NCBI GenBank assembly: GCA_023488565.1
Contig: JAMDDZ010000077.1
Coordinates: forward strand, 1 to 28,236
DNA length: 28,236 nt
From: Bacillota bacterium
GTDB lineage: Bacteria > Bacillota > Sulfobacillia > Sulfobacillales > Sulfobacillaceae
Reading direction: 5' to 3'
Shown here: piece by piece, positions 21,627 through 28,236 of the stretch
Layout: each line of letters opens with the position of its first letter
Numbering within the stretch: position 1 is the first letter of the stretch
Made by a program: the position numbers and the translations under genes
The notes under the pieces: generated by a model
Databases searched by the model: none
What the model was told of the DNA's origin: nothing
What the model saw: only the letters and a program-made list of their open reading frames with translations

Positions 21627-22298
21627 ATGGCAGACATCGCGCAAACGATTAATGATTTGGCAGATCAAGTGCGGCGGCATCCTGAACTGGTGTTGTCGCT
21701 TGAAGTGCTGGGTCTGGTACGCCATTATCAGGCGCGGTGGAAAGAAGCGCATGACCTGTTGGATGTTACCGATGAAGTGCCAGTCACCGCATGGGTTGTG
21801 CGGCGAAAATCAGATATGTTGTTGCCCCGGCCCGCTAACCAAGATGAGGAGGTCACTGACCAATCCCAGGCAGAAGACTCCGCGTTTTGGCTTAGCTGGG
21901 CAGTGACGGCACTGCAAGACCGATTTCAAGTGGCAGAGCAAACCCACTGGCGGCCTCCCACCATTGCCCCCAATCGGGTTACCGAGGTTAAGGATGCCAC
22001 CGTATGGAAATTGGCTTGGTCGTGGCCCAAGGTAAAACCGCCAGCGAACCGCCCGGTTCAGATAATTCATCCAGAGCCAGATCCAATAGGGGATCGCCTG
22101 CGGCGGATTCGCGCCCACCTTCAAAGAGTGTCGGCGCCGGTGGCGCTTACCGCGCTCATGAATTCCAATGCGGCCCTGGAGACAGTTCTAACCTTTTCTG
22201 CAGTAATTCAGTTGTGGCACCAAGATGAAATTGATGTGAGCCAAATTGCCCCGTTTCAACCGGTGTGGATTGTGAGGAACAGCCGTCATGACGCATAA
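21627..22298 (+). CDS. scpA: Divergent ScpA-like condensin kleisin
   Basis: A 223-residue protein in the scpA position, directly before scpB, that keeps only parts of the ScpA pattern. ScpA is the kleisin of the bacterial SMC condensin, bridging the SMC heads and binding ScpB. The end of the N-terminal helical domain is seen in TAWVVRRKSDMLLPRPANQD (typical xxLLxIKSRMLLP), and the C-terminal winged-helix in AALETVLTFSAVIQLWHQDE followed by DVSQIAPFQPVWIV. The usual start FxGPLDLLLxLI is replaced by HPELVLSLEVLGLVRHY and the middle linker is unlike known members. It overlaps scpB by 11 bp. The assignment rests mainly on position and on these two ends; a non-ScpA origin is possible but less likely. 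Confidence 0.65.
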   Translation: MADIAQTINDLADQVRRHPELVLSLEVLGLVRHYQARWKEAHDLLDVTDEVPVTAWVVRRKSDMLLPRPANQDEEVTDQSQAEDSAFWLSWAVTALQDRFQVAEQTHWRPPTIAPNRVTEVKDATVWKLAWSWPKVKPPANRPVQIIHPEPDPIGDRLRRIRAHLQRVSAPVALTALMNSNAALETVLTFSAVIQLWHQDEIDVSQIAPFQPVWIVRNSRHDA

Positions 22299-22818
22299 TC
22301 TGAGCAGAAAATTGGAGGCGATCTTGTTTCTTCATGGCGATCCGGTGCCTTTGAGTCAAATTGCCGCATGGCTTGAGGTTGATGTGGATCAAGTCCTTGC
22401 GATTGGGCAGGAATTGGACCAAGTGCTGGAAAGCCACCATTCGGCGCTTTGGGTTCAGGTGGCGGGCGATGCCATGGCATTGGCGACTGTTGCGGAACTG
22501 GATGCCTGGGTGCGGGACCGAATCACCATTAAAACCACGGAACCGATGTCCCATGCCGCCTGGGAAGTGCTGTCAATCGTAGCTTACAAACAGCCAGTCA
22601 CTCGGTTGGAAATTGAAGCCGTACGTCAAGTGGGCTCGGAGCGGGCTATCGAAACCTTGGTAATGCGTGGACTCATTGAGGAAATCGGCCGCAAAGACAC
22701 CCCTGGGCGTCCTATTTTATATGGGACCACACACTCTTTTCTGCGAGAATTTGGCTTGACAGACTTGTCCCAATTGCCTTCGCTGGATAATTCGCCTAAC
22801 TTCCCCAGTATAAAATAA
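22288..22818 (+). CDS. scpB: Segregation and condensation protein ScpB
   Basis: The winged-helix partner of ScpA in the SMC condensin complex, 176 residues, acting on chromosome organisation and segregation. It begins MTHNLSRKLEAILFLHGDPV, matching the family start (xxxxxIEAILFxxGEPV). The second winged helix has EVLSIVAYKQPVTRLEIEAV, EAVRQVGSERAIETLVMRGL and IGRKDTPGRPILYGTTHSFL, which are nearly invariant. GTGAGGAAC precedes the ATG and the gene overlaps scpA by 11 bp. A short C-terminal tail ends the protein. DUF2953 and gerW genes follow. Confidence 0.93.
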   Translation: MTHNLSRKLEAILFLHGDPVPLSQIAAWLEVDVDQVLAIGQELDQVLESHHSALWVQVAGDAMALATVAELDAWVRDRITIKTTEPMSHAAWEVLSIVAYKQPVTRLEIEAVRQVGSERAIETLVMRGLIEEIGRKDTPGRPILYGTTHSFLREFGLTDLSQLPSLDNSPNFPSIK

Positions 22819-22868
22819 TGGCAAAACACCCATCCTAAGGTGGAACATCCGGAAGGGGAATATCATCC

Positions 22869-23456
22869 ATGGTTGCCGTGGCACTTTGCATCACGCTGGT
22901 GATCGCTATCATGGGGGCCATTCTCATCCTTTTGAGGCAGCCGCTAACCGTCCAAGTGTGGATCCATGGCGGAGGCATCACCTGGGAGATGGGATTTGCT
23001 GTCCATTGGCTTGGTTTTGCTATGGGGGATTCCTGGCAAATTCCGCGTTCCCCTGCGGCACAGTCCCAACCAGGGATGTCTTTTGACCCTAAACGTATCC
23101 GTAAGGGGTGGCATGTTCTCAGATGGTATCGGCGATTTGTAGAAGTCCTGTGGCGTCGATGCCAAGTGACAAAGTTTTCCGTCGATGCTGAAGTAGGGTT
23201 GAGTGACGCGTCGGATACAGGATTAGTTTGCGGCATGGTGGCCGGTGGCATCGGTTGGTGGCTAACACATCGTATACACCCGCAAGCTGTCACGCCGCCG
23301 GTAATGGATGTGGAACCAGTATGGGATCACGCAGCGTTTGCCGGACATCTGAAGGGGGAATTTAGCGTTGAGCCGCGCGCCATCTTGGCTTCACTCTTTG
23401 AAAGTTTGGCCATTAAAAGAGTTTCGGTTAATAACCAGTTATACAAGGAGGGTTAA
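22869..23456 (+). CDS. DUF2953 membrane protein (YtfI-like)
   Basis: A 195-residue protein with one clear N-terminal membrane helix (about residues 3-22, VALCITLVIAIMGAILIL), then beta-rich and basic segments (RKGWHVLRWYRRFVEVLWRR) and a hydrophobic middle (VCGMVAGGIGWWLT). This matches DUF2953 (YtfI in Bacillus), which is usually next to ytfJ, as it is here with a gap of 2 bp. The function is unknown; linkage to ytfJ suggests a role in sporulation. RBS GGAAGGGG precedes the ATG. Confidence 0.7.
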   Translation: MVAVALCITLVIAIMGAILILLRQPLTVQVWIHGGGITWEMGFAVHWLGFAMGDSWQIPRSPAAQSQPGMSFDPKRIRKGWHVLRWYRRFVEVLWRRCQVTKFSVDAEVGLSDASDTGLVCGMVAGGIGWWLTHRIHPQAVTPPVMDVEPVWDHAAFAGHLKGEFSVEPRAILASLFESLAIKRVSVNNQLYKEG

Positions 23457-23458
23457 CT

Positions 23459-23908
23459 ATGGATGCGGATGCAACAATGGCACACACCGGCAGTCATCCG
23501 ATTGAGTCGTTGATGAAAACAGCGATGGAATCCATTAAGGGGATGATTGACGTAAATACGGTGGTTGGGGAAGCTGTTCAGACCCCAGATGGAGGCACCA
23601 TTATTCCCATTTCTCGGGTATCGTTTGGGTTTGCCGCAGGAGGCGGGGAATATTGGAGTCGAGTGTCCGATTCTCCGGGACATCCTTTTGGCGGAGGCAG
23701 CGGGGCAGGCGTTACGGTGCACCCGGTAGGCTTTTTGGTCGCTCATGGCGATAATATTCGTCTTTTGTCGGTGGAACGCGGGGATTTAGTGGACTCGATA
23801 GTGAACAATGCGTCACAAATTATAGACCAGATACAAGGATGGGTAGGCCATCGCCAGGAATCTCATGCGGATACTGCGACCATCGTCGATCCGCATTCGT
23901 TGTCGTAG
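23459..23908 (+). CDS. ytfJ: GerW-family sporulation protein (YtfJ)
   Basis: A 149-residue member of the GerW / YtfJ family, found in spore-formers. In Bacillus the protein is made in the forespore and is needed for cortex lytic enzyme SleB activity on germination. It has the family pattern HPIESLMKTAMESIKGMIDV, TVVGEAVQTPDGGTIIPISR, VSFGFAAGGGEY and GGGSGAGVTVHPVGFLV; the Gly-rich loop is characteristic. GGAGG lies just before the ATG. It closes the scpA-scpB-DUF2953-ytfJ group; a hairpin follows within 8 bp. Confidence 0.92.
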   Translation: MDADATMAHTGSHPIESLMKTAMESIKGMIDVNTVVGEAVQTPDGGTIIPISRVSFGFAAGGGEYWSRVSDSPGHPFGGGSGAGVTVHPVGFLVAHGDNIRLLSVERGDLVDSIVNNASQIIDQIQGWVGHRQESHADTATIVDPHSLS

Positions 23909-23915
23909 CCGACGA

Positions 23916-23937
23916 GGCGGTCTCTTAGACGACCGCC
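23916..23937 (+). terminator. Hairpin terminator after ytfJ
   Basis: GGCGGTC-tcttagac-GACCGCC is a perfect seven-pair stem with an 8-base loop, 8 bp after the ytfJ stop. Only two T residues follow, so it is a weak but plausible Rho-independent terminator that separates the sporulation group from the ku cluster. Confidence 0.55.
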
Positions 23938-24009
23938 TTGCCCAATATTTCCCGAAATAAGTTTCTTCGTTTGGCACACCCTGAATATAAGTGGGAAGGG
24001 GGTGGTCGG

Positions 24010-24792
24010 ATGCGGAGCATGTATAAGGGTGTCTTGGGTTTTGGACTGGTGTCGATTCCGATTCAATTATACAAGGCCTTTGATGAGGAACGGATCGAAA
24101 AGCACTGGGTGCATACCGCGTGCGGCACTCGAGTGCGTTATCAAAAAATGTGCCCCGTGTGCCAGGTTACCTTAAGCTCAGAGGACATGACAAAAGCGTT
24201 CCCCTTGCCGGATGGGAGATACGTGCCCTTAACGACCGAATCCGAATCGCCGACGGACCTGGATCATACGATTACCATTTTGAATTTTCACCCGCTGCAA
24301 GAAGTGGATCCGGCATTTTACCAACAATCATACTGGGTCAAGCCGCAAGCCGGAGGTCATAAGCCCTACCGGCTGCTTGTCGAGGCCATGGATTCGGTGG
24401 GACAAGTCGCGTTAGCTCAGATGATGCTTCGTAGCAAGTCTCAACTGGCGGTGGTTCGCCCTTTCAATCACGCGATATTGATGCTTCACGGCATGCACTA
24501 TCCGGAGTCTTTGCGATCGGAAGGGACCGAAATTACTGGACCCAGTATCACGATTTCCGATGCCGAACGTGAGATGGCTGTGCGTCTTATTCAACAAATG
24601 GCGGGTCCTTTCATTCCTGAGCAATATCCCAACCAAGAACGGCGGCGATTGTTGGAAGAAATCGAACGATTAATGCCTAGTGCCCGCACGCCAACGCTTC
24701 CCATCCAGGCCTCCGATGAAGTCATGGATCTCATGGCACAGCTTAGGGAATCGGTGGCTCGCAAGACTGGTAGGGGCCAAGGCGTGTCATGA
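24010..24792 (+). CDS. ku: Ku, non-homologous end-joining protein
   Basis: Bacterial Ku homodimer subunit that binds DNA double-strand ends and recruits the LigD-type ligase and polymerase. I choose the ATG at 24010 (MRSMYKGVLGFGLVSIPIQL) because GGGGGTGG precedes it and family members start at this point; the protein is 260 residues, the usual size. The beta-barrel core is visible, with MYKGVLGFGLVSIPI-LY at the start, a small Cys cluster CGTRVRYQKMCPVC at about 41-54, and the bridge region with MMLRSKSQLAVVRPF and ILMLHGMHYPESLR. The stop overlaps the ligase ATG (ATGA). In Bacillus the equivalent genes are forespore-expressed and repair spore DNA; I do not see a clear forespore promoter here. 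Confidence 0.93.
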   Translation: MRSMYKGVLGFGLVSIPIQLYKAFDEERIEKHWVHTACGTRVRYQKMCPVCQVTLSSEDMTKAFPLPDGRYVPLTTESESPTDLDHTITILNFHPLQEVDPAFYQQSYWVKPQAGGHKPYRLLVEAMDSVGQVALAQMMLRSKSQLAVVRPFNHAILMLHGMHYPESLRSEGTEITGPSITISDAEREMAVRLIQQMAGPFIPEQYPNQERRRLLEEIERLMPSARTPTLPIQASDEVMDLMAQLRESVARKTGRGQGVS

Positions 24793-25634
24793 ACCGGGAT
24801 CCCGCAGAGTTCATCCCGCCTATGCTAGGGGTGACCGCCAAGGCGCCTTTCGATTCCGAGGATTGGTGGTTTGAAGTGAAATGGGACGGATATCGCGCAA
24901 TAATAAGCAATGTTAGCGAACTCAAGATTTTTTCTCGACGGGGGGAAAATCTTCTGAAATGGTTTCCCGACCTGGCCCCACTAGGGGAAAGCCTCCCTCG
25001 AGGAACGGTGGTCGACGCCGAGGTAGTGGCCTGGGATAATGGCGCCCCTTCGTTTGCGGCGTTGCAAAGCCGATCGTCGATGCCCCATCTGGCCATAGCC
25101 TTTGATTGCCTATTCAGTGACGGGCAATGGCACTTGCACGAGCCGTTTCGTCGCCGCCGAGAATATTTGGAAAATTTGAAGGTTAAAGAGCGTTCCGCAT
25201 TAATAGTCTCCCAAGGCGTCACCGGTAATGGGATAGACCTGTTTCAGGCCGCGAGAGCGGCACAATTGGAAGGTGTCATGGCTAAACTTCGCAGTAGTCG
25301 TTATTGGCCGGGTAAGCGGGTTGAGTATTGGCAAAAGTTTTTGTCTATGCGTCGCGAGTGGTTTTTCGTATCCGGAATTGCCAAATTGCCCACAGGAAAT
25401 TGGCAATGGGGACTCGGCGAGGAACCGGACGGACCCTTGGTGGCGAAGGTCATGGCACCTTTTGATTGGAATCCAGAATTATCACACGGAAGCACACGCC
25501 CACTGCGAGTGGAAGTAGAGTACCGAGAAAGAACAAAGGAGGGACGATTACGCCATGCGCGTATTCGGCGATGGCGATCAGTTGGTGTTCAAGGGGATCA
25601 CGGTCAAGCACCCCCATCGGATCGTCTATCCTAA
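24789..25634 (+). CDS. ATP-dependent DNA ligase of the LigD type
   Basis: The ligase part of a LigD-type end-joining system, encoded separately. At 281 residues it contains the nucleotidyltransferase and OB domains only. Motif I with the adenylated Lys31 is FEVKWDGYRA; DAEVV is motif III and EGVMAKLRSSRYWPGKR motif IV. Motif V normally reads WxKxK, but here it is WQKFL, so the second Lys is not seen. The normal family end is the beta strands LRVEVEYRERTKEGRLRHAR; the last 20 or so residues (after RRW) look unlike ligases and lie in the region shared with the next gene. The start overlaps ku by 4 bp. Sealing of DNA breaks with Ku in vegetative or spore cells is the expected role. Confidence 0.85.
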   Translation: MNRDPAEFIPPMLGVTAKAPFDSEDWWFEVKWDGYRAIISNVSELKIFSRRGENLLKWFPDLAPLGESLPRGTVVDAEVVAWDNGAPSFAALQSRSSMPHLAIAFDCLFSDGQWHLHEPFRRRREYLENLKVKERSALIVSQGVTGNGIDLFQAARAAQLEGVMAKLRSSRYWPGKRVEYWQKFLSMRREWFFVSGIAKLPTGNWQWGLGEEPDGPLVAKVMAPFDWNPELSHGSTRPLRVEVEYRERTKEGRLRHARIRRWRSVGVQGDHGQAPPSDRLS

Positions 25635-26412
25635 TTTGGGCCTGACCCGGATTGAGGTTATGTCATATTACGACACTATAGCAGATGTGATGATTCCCCA
25701 TATGATGGGGCGAGCCATCACTCTCAAACGCTGGACCGAAGACATTGCCGGACCCATGTTCTATCAAAAGCATTTCGCCAATCAACCGATTGGGATTAAC
25801 CATCCGCATGAGTTATTGCACTGGGTAGCGCTGGGTACATTAGAATTCCATGTGCCGTTGGGATTCATGGACCGTCCTCAGCAACACGACTGGGCTGTGT
25901 TGGATTTGGACCCTCCTCAGGAGTGTCTATGGTCTGTAGTATGTCATGCAGCCCATGCAGTAGCAGCGTTGTTCGACAAACTGAAAATCCCATTTATATT
26001 AAAGACTTCAGGTGGCAAAGGCGTGCATTTTTATATTCCCATTGAACCACAAGACCACCGATCCGTCGTGTATTGGATGAAGAGTTTGGCCACACTACTG
26101 GCAAACACATTTCCAGAATCCTTGACCGTAGAACGAGTAAAGGGCCAACGGGGAAATCGGATTTATCTCGATTATTTGCAAAACGGGAGTATGCGCACCA
26201 TGATCGGGGTCTATAGTATGCGAGCCACTCAGGCTGCTACTGTGTCCGCCCCGATACGCCTTGACGAATTGGGATTTAAGCCCAATTATTGGACCCCGGC
26301 TCGAGTGGCATCCCGAGTGGCTCAAGAAGGCGATTTGTTTGTTGTCAAGACTCCCCGTTGCCGATTGGGGGATGTGGTGGAGCGTTATAACTTGCTACCA
26401 AATCTGAGGTGA
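25555..26412 (+). CDS. LigD-type DNA polymerase/primase domain
   Basis: A 285-residue archaeo-eukaryotic primase-type polymerase (LigD polymerase domain), which fills in gaps and adds ribonucleotides at broken DNA ends before ligation. The catalytic aspartates are in AVLDLDPPQEC; the nucleotide-binding motif TSGGKGVHFYIPI and RIYLDYLQNGSMRTM are clear, and KHPHRIVYPNLGLTR near the N-terminus is the typical start. The ATG at 25555 follows GGAGGGA and lies 80 bp before the ligase stop in another frame. In Bacillus LigD these two domains are in one polypeptide (ligase first), so this looks like the same arrangement broken into two genes. Nuclease domain motifs are absent. The SNF2 gene starts 4 bp after its stop. 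Confidence 0.9.
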   Translation: MRVFGDGDQLVFKGITVKHPHRIVYPNLGLTRIEVMSYYDTIADVMIPHMMGRAITLKRWTEDIAGPMFYQKHFANQPIGINHPHELLHWVALGTLEFHVPLGFMDRPQQHDWAVLDLDPPQECLWSVVCHAAHAVAALFDKLKIPFILKTSGGKGVHFYIPIEPQDHRSVVYWMKSLATLLANTFPESLTVERVKGQRGNRIYLDYLQNGSMRTMIGVYSMRATQAATVSAPIRLDELGFKPNYWTPARVASRVAQEGDLFVVKTPRCRLGDVVERYNLLPNLR

Positions 26413-26416
26413 GCTT

Positions 26417-27991
26417 GTGATACAGGATGTGGATGAAACGGAAAGCCTTCCAATTGTTCGCCTGCAAGCATGGTCGGAACTGAAGTCACATGTGGGGCGG
26501 GGGTTGGATGTTCATGACTACCAAATTGACAGTGTCTTAAAGGTCGTCAATCAACTGGATGGGCGTGCCATTTTAGCGGATGAGGTGGGATTGGGGAAAA
26601 CCATTGAAGCCGGATTAATTATCGCCGAACTAAAAGCCCGAGGACTGATCGAGCAAGTCCTGATTTTAGTGCCAGCCGGTCTCATTAGTCAATGGATTTC
26701 CGAGTTGGAAGAGAAATTTGGATGGAGTGCGATGCGCAGCCCTCACGACCAGGGATGGCTGTGGGTGTTGTCGATTGATAGCGCCAAGCGTGGGCCCTTG
26801 TCACACCAGTTGCAATTTGTGACTTGGGACATGGTAATAGTGGATGAGGCCCATCACTTGAAAAACAGTCGCACACTAAATTACGAGTTGGTGGCTGGGC
26901 TAAAGGCACGATATATGGTGTTGCTGACGGCTACCCCCATGGAAAATCAACTGACCGAACTCTATACCTTGGTCAATTTGGTTAAACCTGGATTGTTCGG
27001 GCCGTATCTAAGATTTTATCGGCAATTTATTTTAGACAAGCGCACTCCGAAAAATGCTGAAGCTTTAAGGCAGCTATTGTCACAAGTCATGGTCCGCAAC
27101 CAAAGACACACCGTCGGCATCGATTTTGTATCTCGAGAGGTCACACTATGGCCGATTGCATTAAGTCAAAAAGAAAGACTGCTTTATGATGAATTAACCC
27201 GGGTGCTGCGCCATGAGTATCGTCATCGCGTAGGTCAGGACACGGTGCTGCCGCTAATTATGATGCAACGAGAAATTTGTTCCTCGCCTCACTCTTTGGT
27301 CCCGACGTTAAAAAACGCGGAGTGGATGGGTTCAATTCGACATGATTTGGTTGCACTGGCGCAGTCGATAGAGGTTACTGCTAAAGCCAAAGCGGTTGCT
27401 CAGATGCTGCCTCATTTGCCAGGGCAAGTATTGATCTTTACCGAATATCGCGCCACTCAAGATATGTTGGTCAATTACTTAAACACCATGGGATTTCCAT
27501 CCAGGGCATTTCATGGGGGATTAAGGGGCAAAGAACGAGACGCATTGATTGAGTGGTTCCGCTCTCAACCTTCGGTTTTAGTATCAACGGAAGCGGGGGG
27601 ACAAGGCATAAACCTGCAATTTTGTCATCAATTGATAAACTTTGACTTGCCATGGAATCCCATGCGTATCGAACAACGCATTGGGCGAGTGCATCGTATT
27701 GGGCAGCAGCACCCGGTAGAAATTTATAACCTGCTGACTGTGGAGACTGTGGAAGAAGATATTCTGCGACTGCTCCACGAAAAAATTGACTTGTTCCGCC
27801 AGGTGGTGGGCGAACTTGACGTCATATTACGCCACTTGGAAAAACGGGGAAGCCTGGAAAGCCGACTTCTAGATATTTTCTTCTGGGAAGATGACCGCTC
27901 CGAGATAGAAGCGCGATTGGATGCGTTAGGAAATGAATTTATTGCGGTTCGCAAACGATTAACCTGGCCCTCTTCGGAACCCGGACTGTAG
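26417..27991 (+). CDS. SNF2-family DEAD/DEAH-like helicase
   Basis: A 524-residue SNF2/RapA-type ATP-dependent DNA translocase. All core motifs are visible: motif I LADEVGLGKTIEAG with Lys61, motif II DEAHH, motif III LTATP, motif IV LIFTEYRATQDML, motif V VSTEAGGQGINLQF and motif VI QRIGRVHRIGQ. About 30 residues precede the Q/DYQ motif and a short C-terminal helical tail of about 80 residues ends it; no extra domain is seen. The GTG start follows GAGGTGA. It lies 4 bp after the polymerase gene, so it belongs to the ku cluster, and probably moves or remodels DNA or proteins during end repair. Its link to NHEJ is an inference from operon structure. RapA, the RNA polymerase recycler, is an alternative but is larger. 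Confidence 0.85.
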   Translation: MIQDVDETESLPIVRLQAWSELKSHVGRGLDVHDYQIDSVLKVVNQLDGRAILADEVGLGKTIEAGLIIAELKARGLIEQVLILVPAGLISQWISELEEKFGWSAMRSPHDQGWLWVLSIDSAKRGPLSHQLQFVTWDMVIVDEAHHLKNSRTLNYELVAGLKARYMVLLTATPMENQLTELYTLVNLVKPGLFGPYLRFYRQFILDKRTPKNAEALRQLLSQVMVRNQRHTVGIDFVSREVTLWPIALSQKERLLYDELTRVLRHEYRHRVGQDTVLPLIMMQREICSSPHSLVPTLKNAEWMGSIRHDLVALAQSIEVTAKAKAVAQMLPHLPGQVLIFTEYRATQDMLVNYLNTMGFPSRAFHGGLRGKERDALIEWFRSQPSVLVSTEAGGQGINLQFCHQLINFDLPWNPMRIEQRIGRVHRIGQQHPVEIYNLLTVETVEEDILRLLHEKIDLFRQVVGELDVILRHLEKRGSLESRLLDIFFWEDDRSEIEARLDALGNEFIAVRKRLTWPSSEPGL

Positions 27992-28040
27992 CCAACTGAC
28001 TGCCAAATCGATAAACTGAAATCTAGGATTGGAAAATATG

Positions 28041-28063
28041 GACCCCACGGCTAATTGGGGGTC
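28041..28063. terminator. Weak hairpin after SNF2 gene
   Basis: GACCCC-acggctaattg-GGGGTC gives a six-pair GC-rich stem with an 11-base loop, 50 bp after the SNF2 stop. No T-run follows on the plus strand. It may end the ku cluster but could also arise by chance. Confidence 0.3.
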
Positions 28064-28110
28064 GGTGACTTCTTGTGAAATGCCCGGGAAAAATGAAAGG
28101 GGGGGTAGGT

Positions 28111-28236
28111 GTGGGCCTGGTTACTAATATCTCTTTCGGTCTGGTAGCGGTCTGGCTCGTCTGGTGTCGGGTAGCCCCGATTATTGGAACTCGACGGATT
28201 TCCGCTGAAAAGACTGCCGAGGCGTTGGCATCGGGG
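28111..28236 (+). CDS. Partial membrane-anchored rhodanese-like protein
   Basis: The gene starts with a GTG at 28111 after AAAGGGGGGG and runs off the right edge. The 42 visible residues have one N-terminal membrane helix (ISFGLVAVWLVWCRVAP), then GTRRISAEKTAEALASG. A helix followed by a block of the form xxISxEELxExLxxG is the usual beginning of YqhL-type rhodanese-like sulfurtransferases, in which the catalytic domain follows. The catalytic Cys lies outside the window, so the identity is an inference. Confidence 0.55.
   Translation, partial: MGLVTNISFGLVAVWLVWCRVAPIIGTRRISAEKTAEALASG

Noticed and set aside
23983..23991. GAATATA / TATAAG as a forespore or SigA -10 for ku
   Set aside because: No matching -35 exists at the right distance for SigG, SigF or SigA, so a promoter cannot be supported.
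1..28236. CRISPR array, tRNA or rRNA genes, toxin-antitoxin pairs
   Set aside because: No regularly spaced direct repeats, tRNA cloverleaf, rRNA-like sequence or recognisable toxin-antitoxin pair was found by reading both strands.

Overview
The window looks like chromosomal DNA from a spore-forming Firmicute, most likely of the Sulfobacillus / deep-branching clostridial kind. The reasons are a complete forespore control module (SpoIIAA, SpoIIAB, SigF), a spoVA operon, a GerW/YtfJ protein, lysA and scpAB beside them, intermediate GC, and frequent GTG and TTG starts. The genus is an inference from gene content and order; no rRNA gene or other definitive marker is present.

Left part (1-3410): a decayed accessory region. 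It holds a minus-strand ORF running off the left edge, a frameshifted remnant of a phage-type DUF5131 (Gp37/Gp68) gene, a frameshifted C-terminal piece of a Tn3-family transposase, an intact MFS exporter coupled to an unrecognised 147-residue gene, and a 5'-truncated DUF4012-type fragment. Next (3437-8936) come single metabolic and membrane genes: a GT4 glycosyltransferase, a DUF423 membrane protein, a membrane-anchored phosphoesterase, a 35-residue membrane peptide gene with a strong RBS, an APC amino-acid permease and alanine dehydrogenase.

Centre (9063-21623): the conserved order xerD - deoB - pdp - dacF - (TraR/DksA-type zinc-finger gene) - spoIIAA - spoIIAB - sigF - dodecin-like gene - spoVAC - spoVAD - spoVAE - spoVAEa - spoVAF - lysA. 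It matches the Bacillus subtilis xerD-drm-punA-dacF-spoIIA-spoVA-lysA locus, with pdp in place of punA, a zinc-finger gene inserted before spoIIA, a dodecin-like gene at the head of spoVA, and spoVAA/spoVAB absent. Two sequences fitting forespore sigma (SigF/SigG) promoters lie upstream of dacF and of the dodecin-like gene. A strong intrinsic terminator separates the dacF unit from spoIIA.

Right part (21627-28236): a very divergent scpA, then scpB, a DUF2953 gene and the ytfJ/gerW sporulation gene, ending in a hairpin. A tightly packed non-homologous end-joining cluster follows: ku, an ATP-dependent ligase and a LigD-type polymerase encoded by separate overlapping genes, then a SNF2-family helicase. 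The window ends inside a membrane-anchored protein that is probably rhodanese-like.

Themes: genes for building and germinating spores (dacF, spoIIA, spoVA, gerW) sit beside a DNA-repair module of the type used in dormant spores. The most unusual points are the dodecin-like gene heading the spoVA operon with a Gly where the flavin-stacking Trp is expected, the split and overlapping LigD genes linked to a SNF2 helicase, the divergent ScpA, and the small membrane peptide gene.
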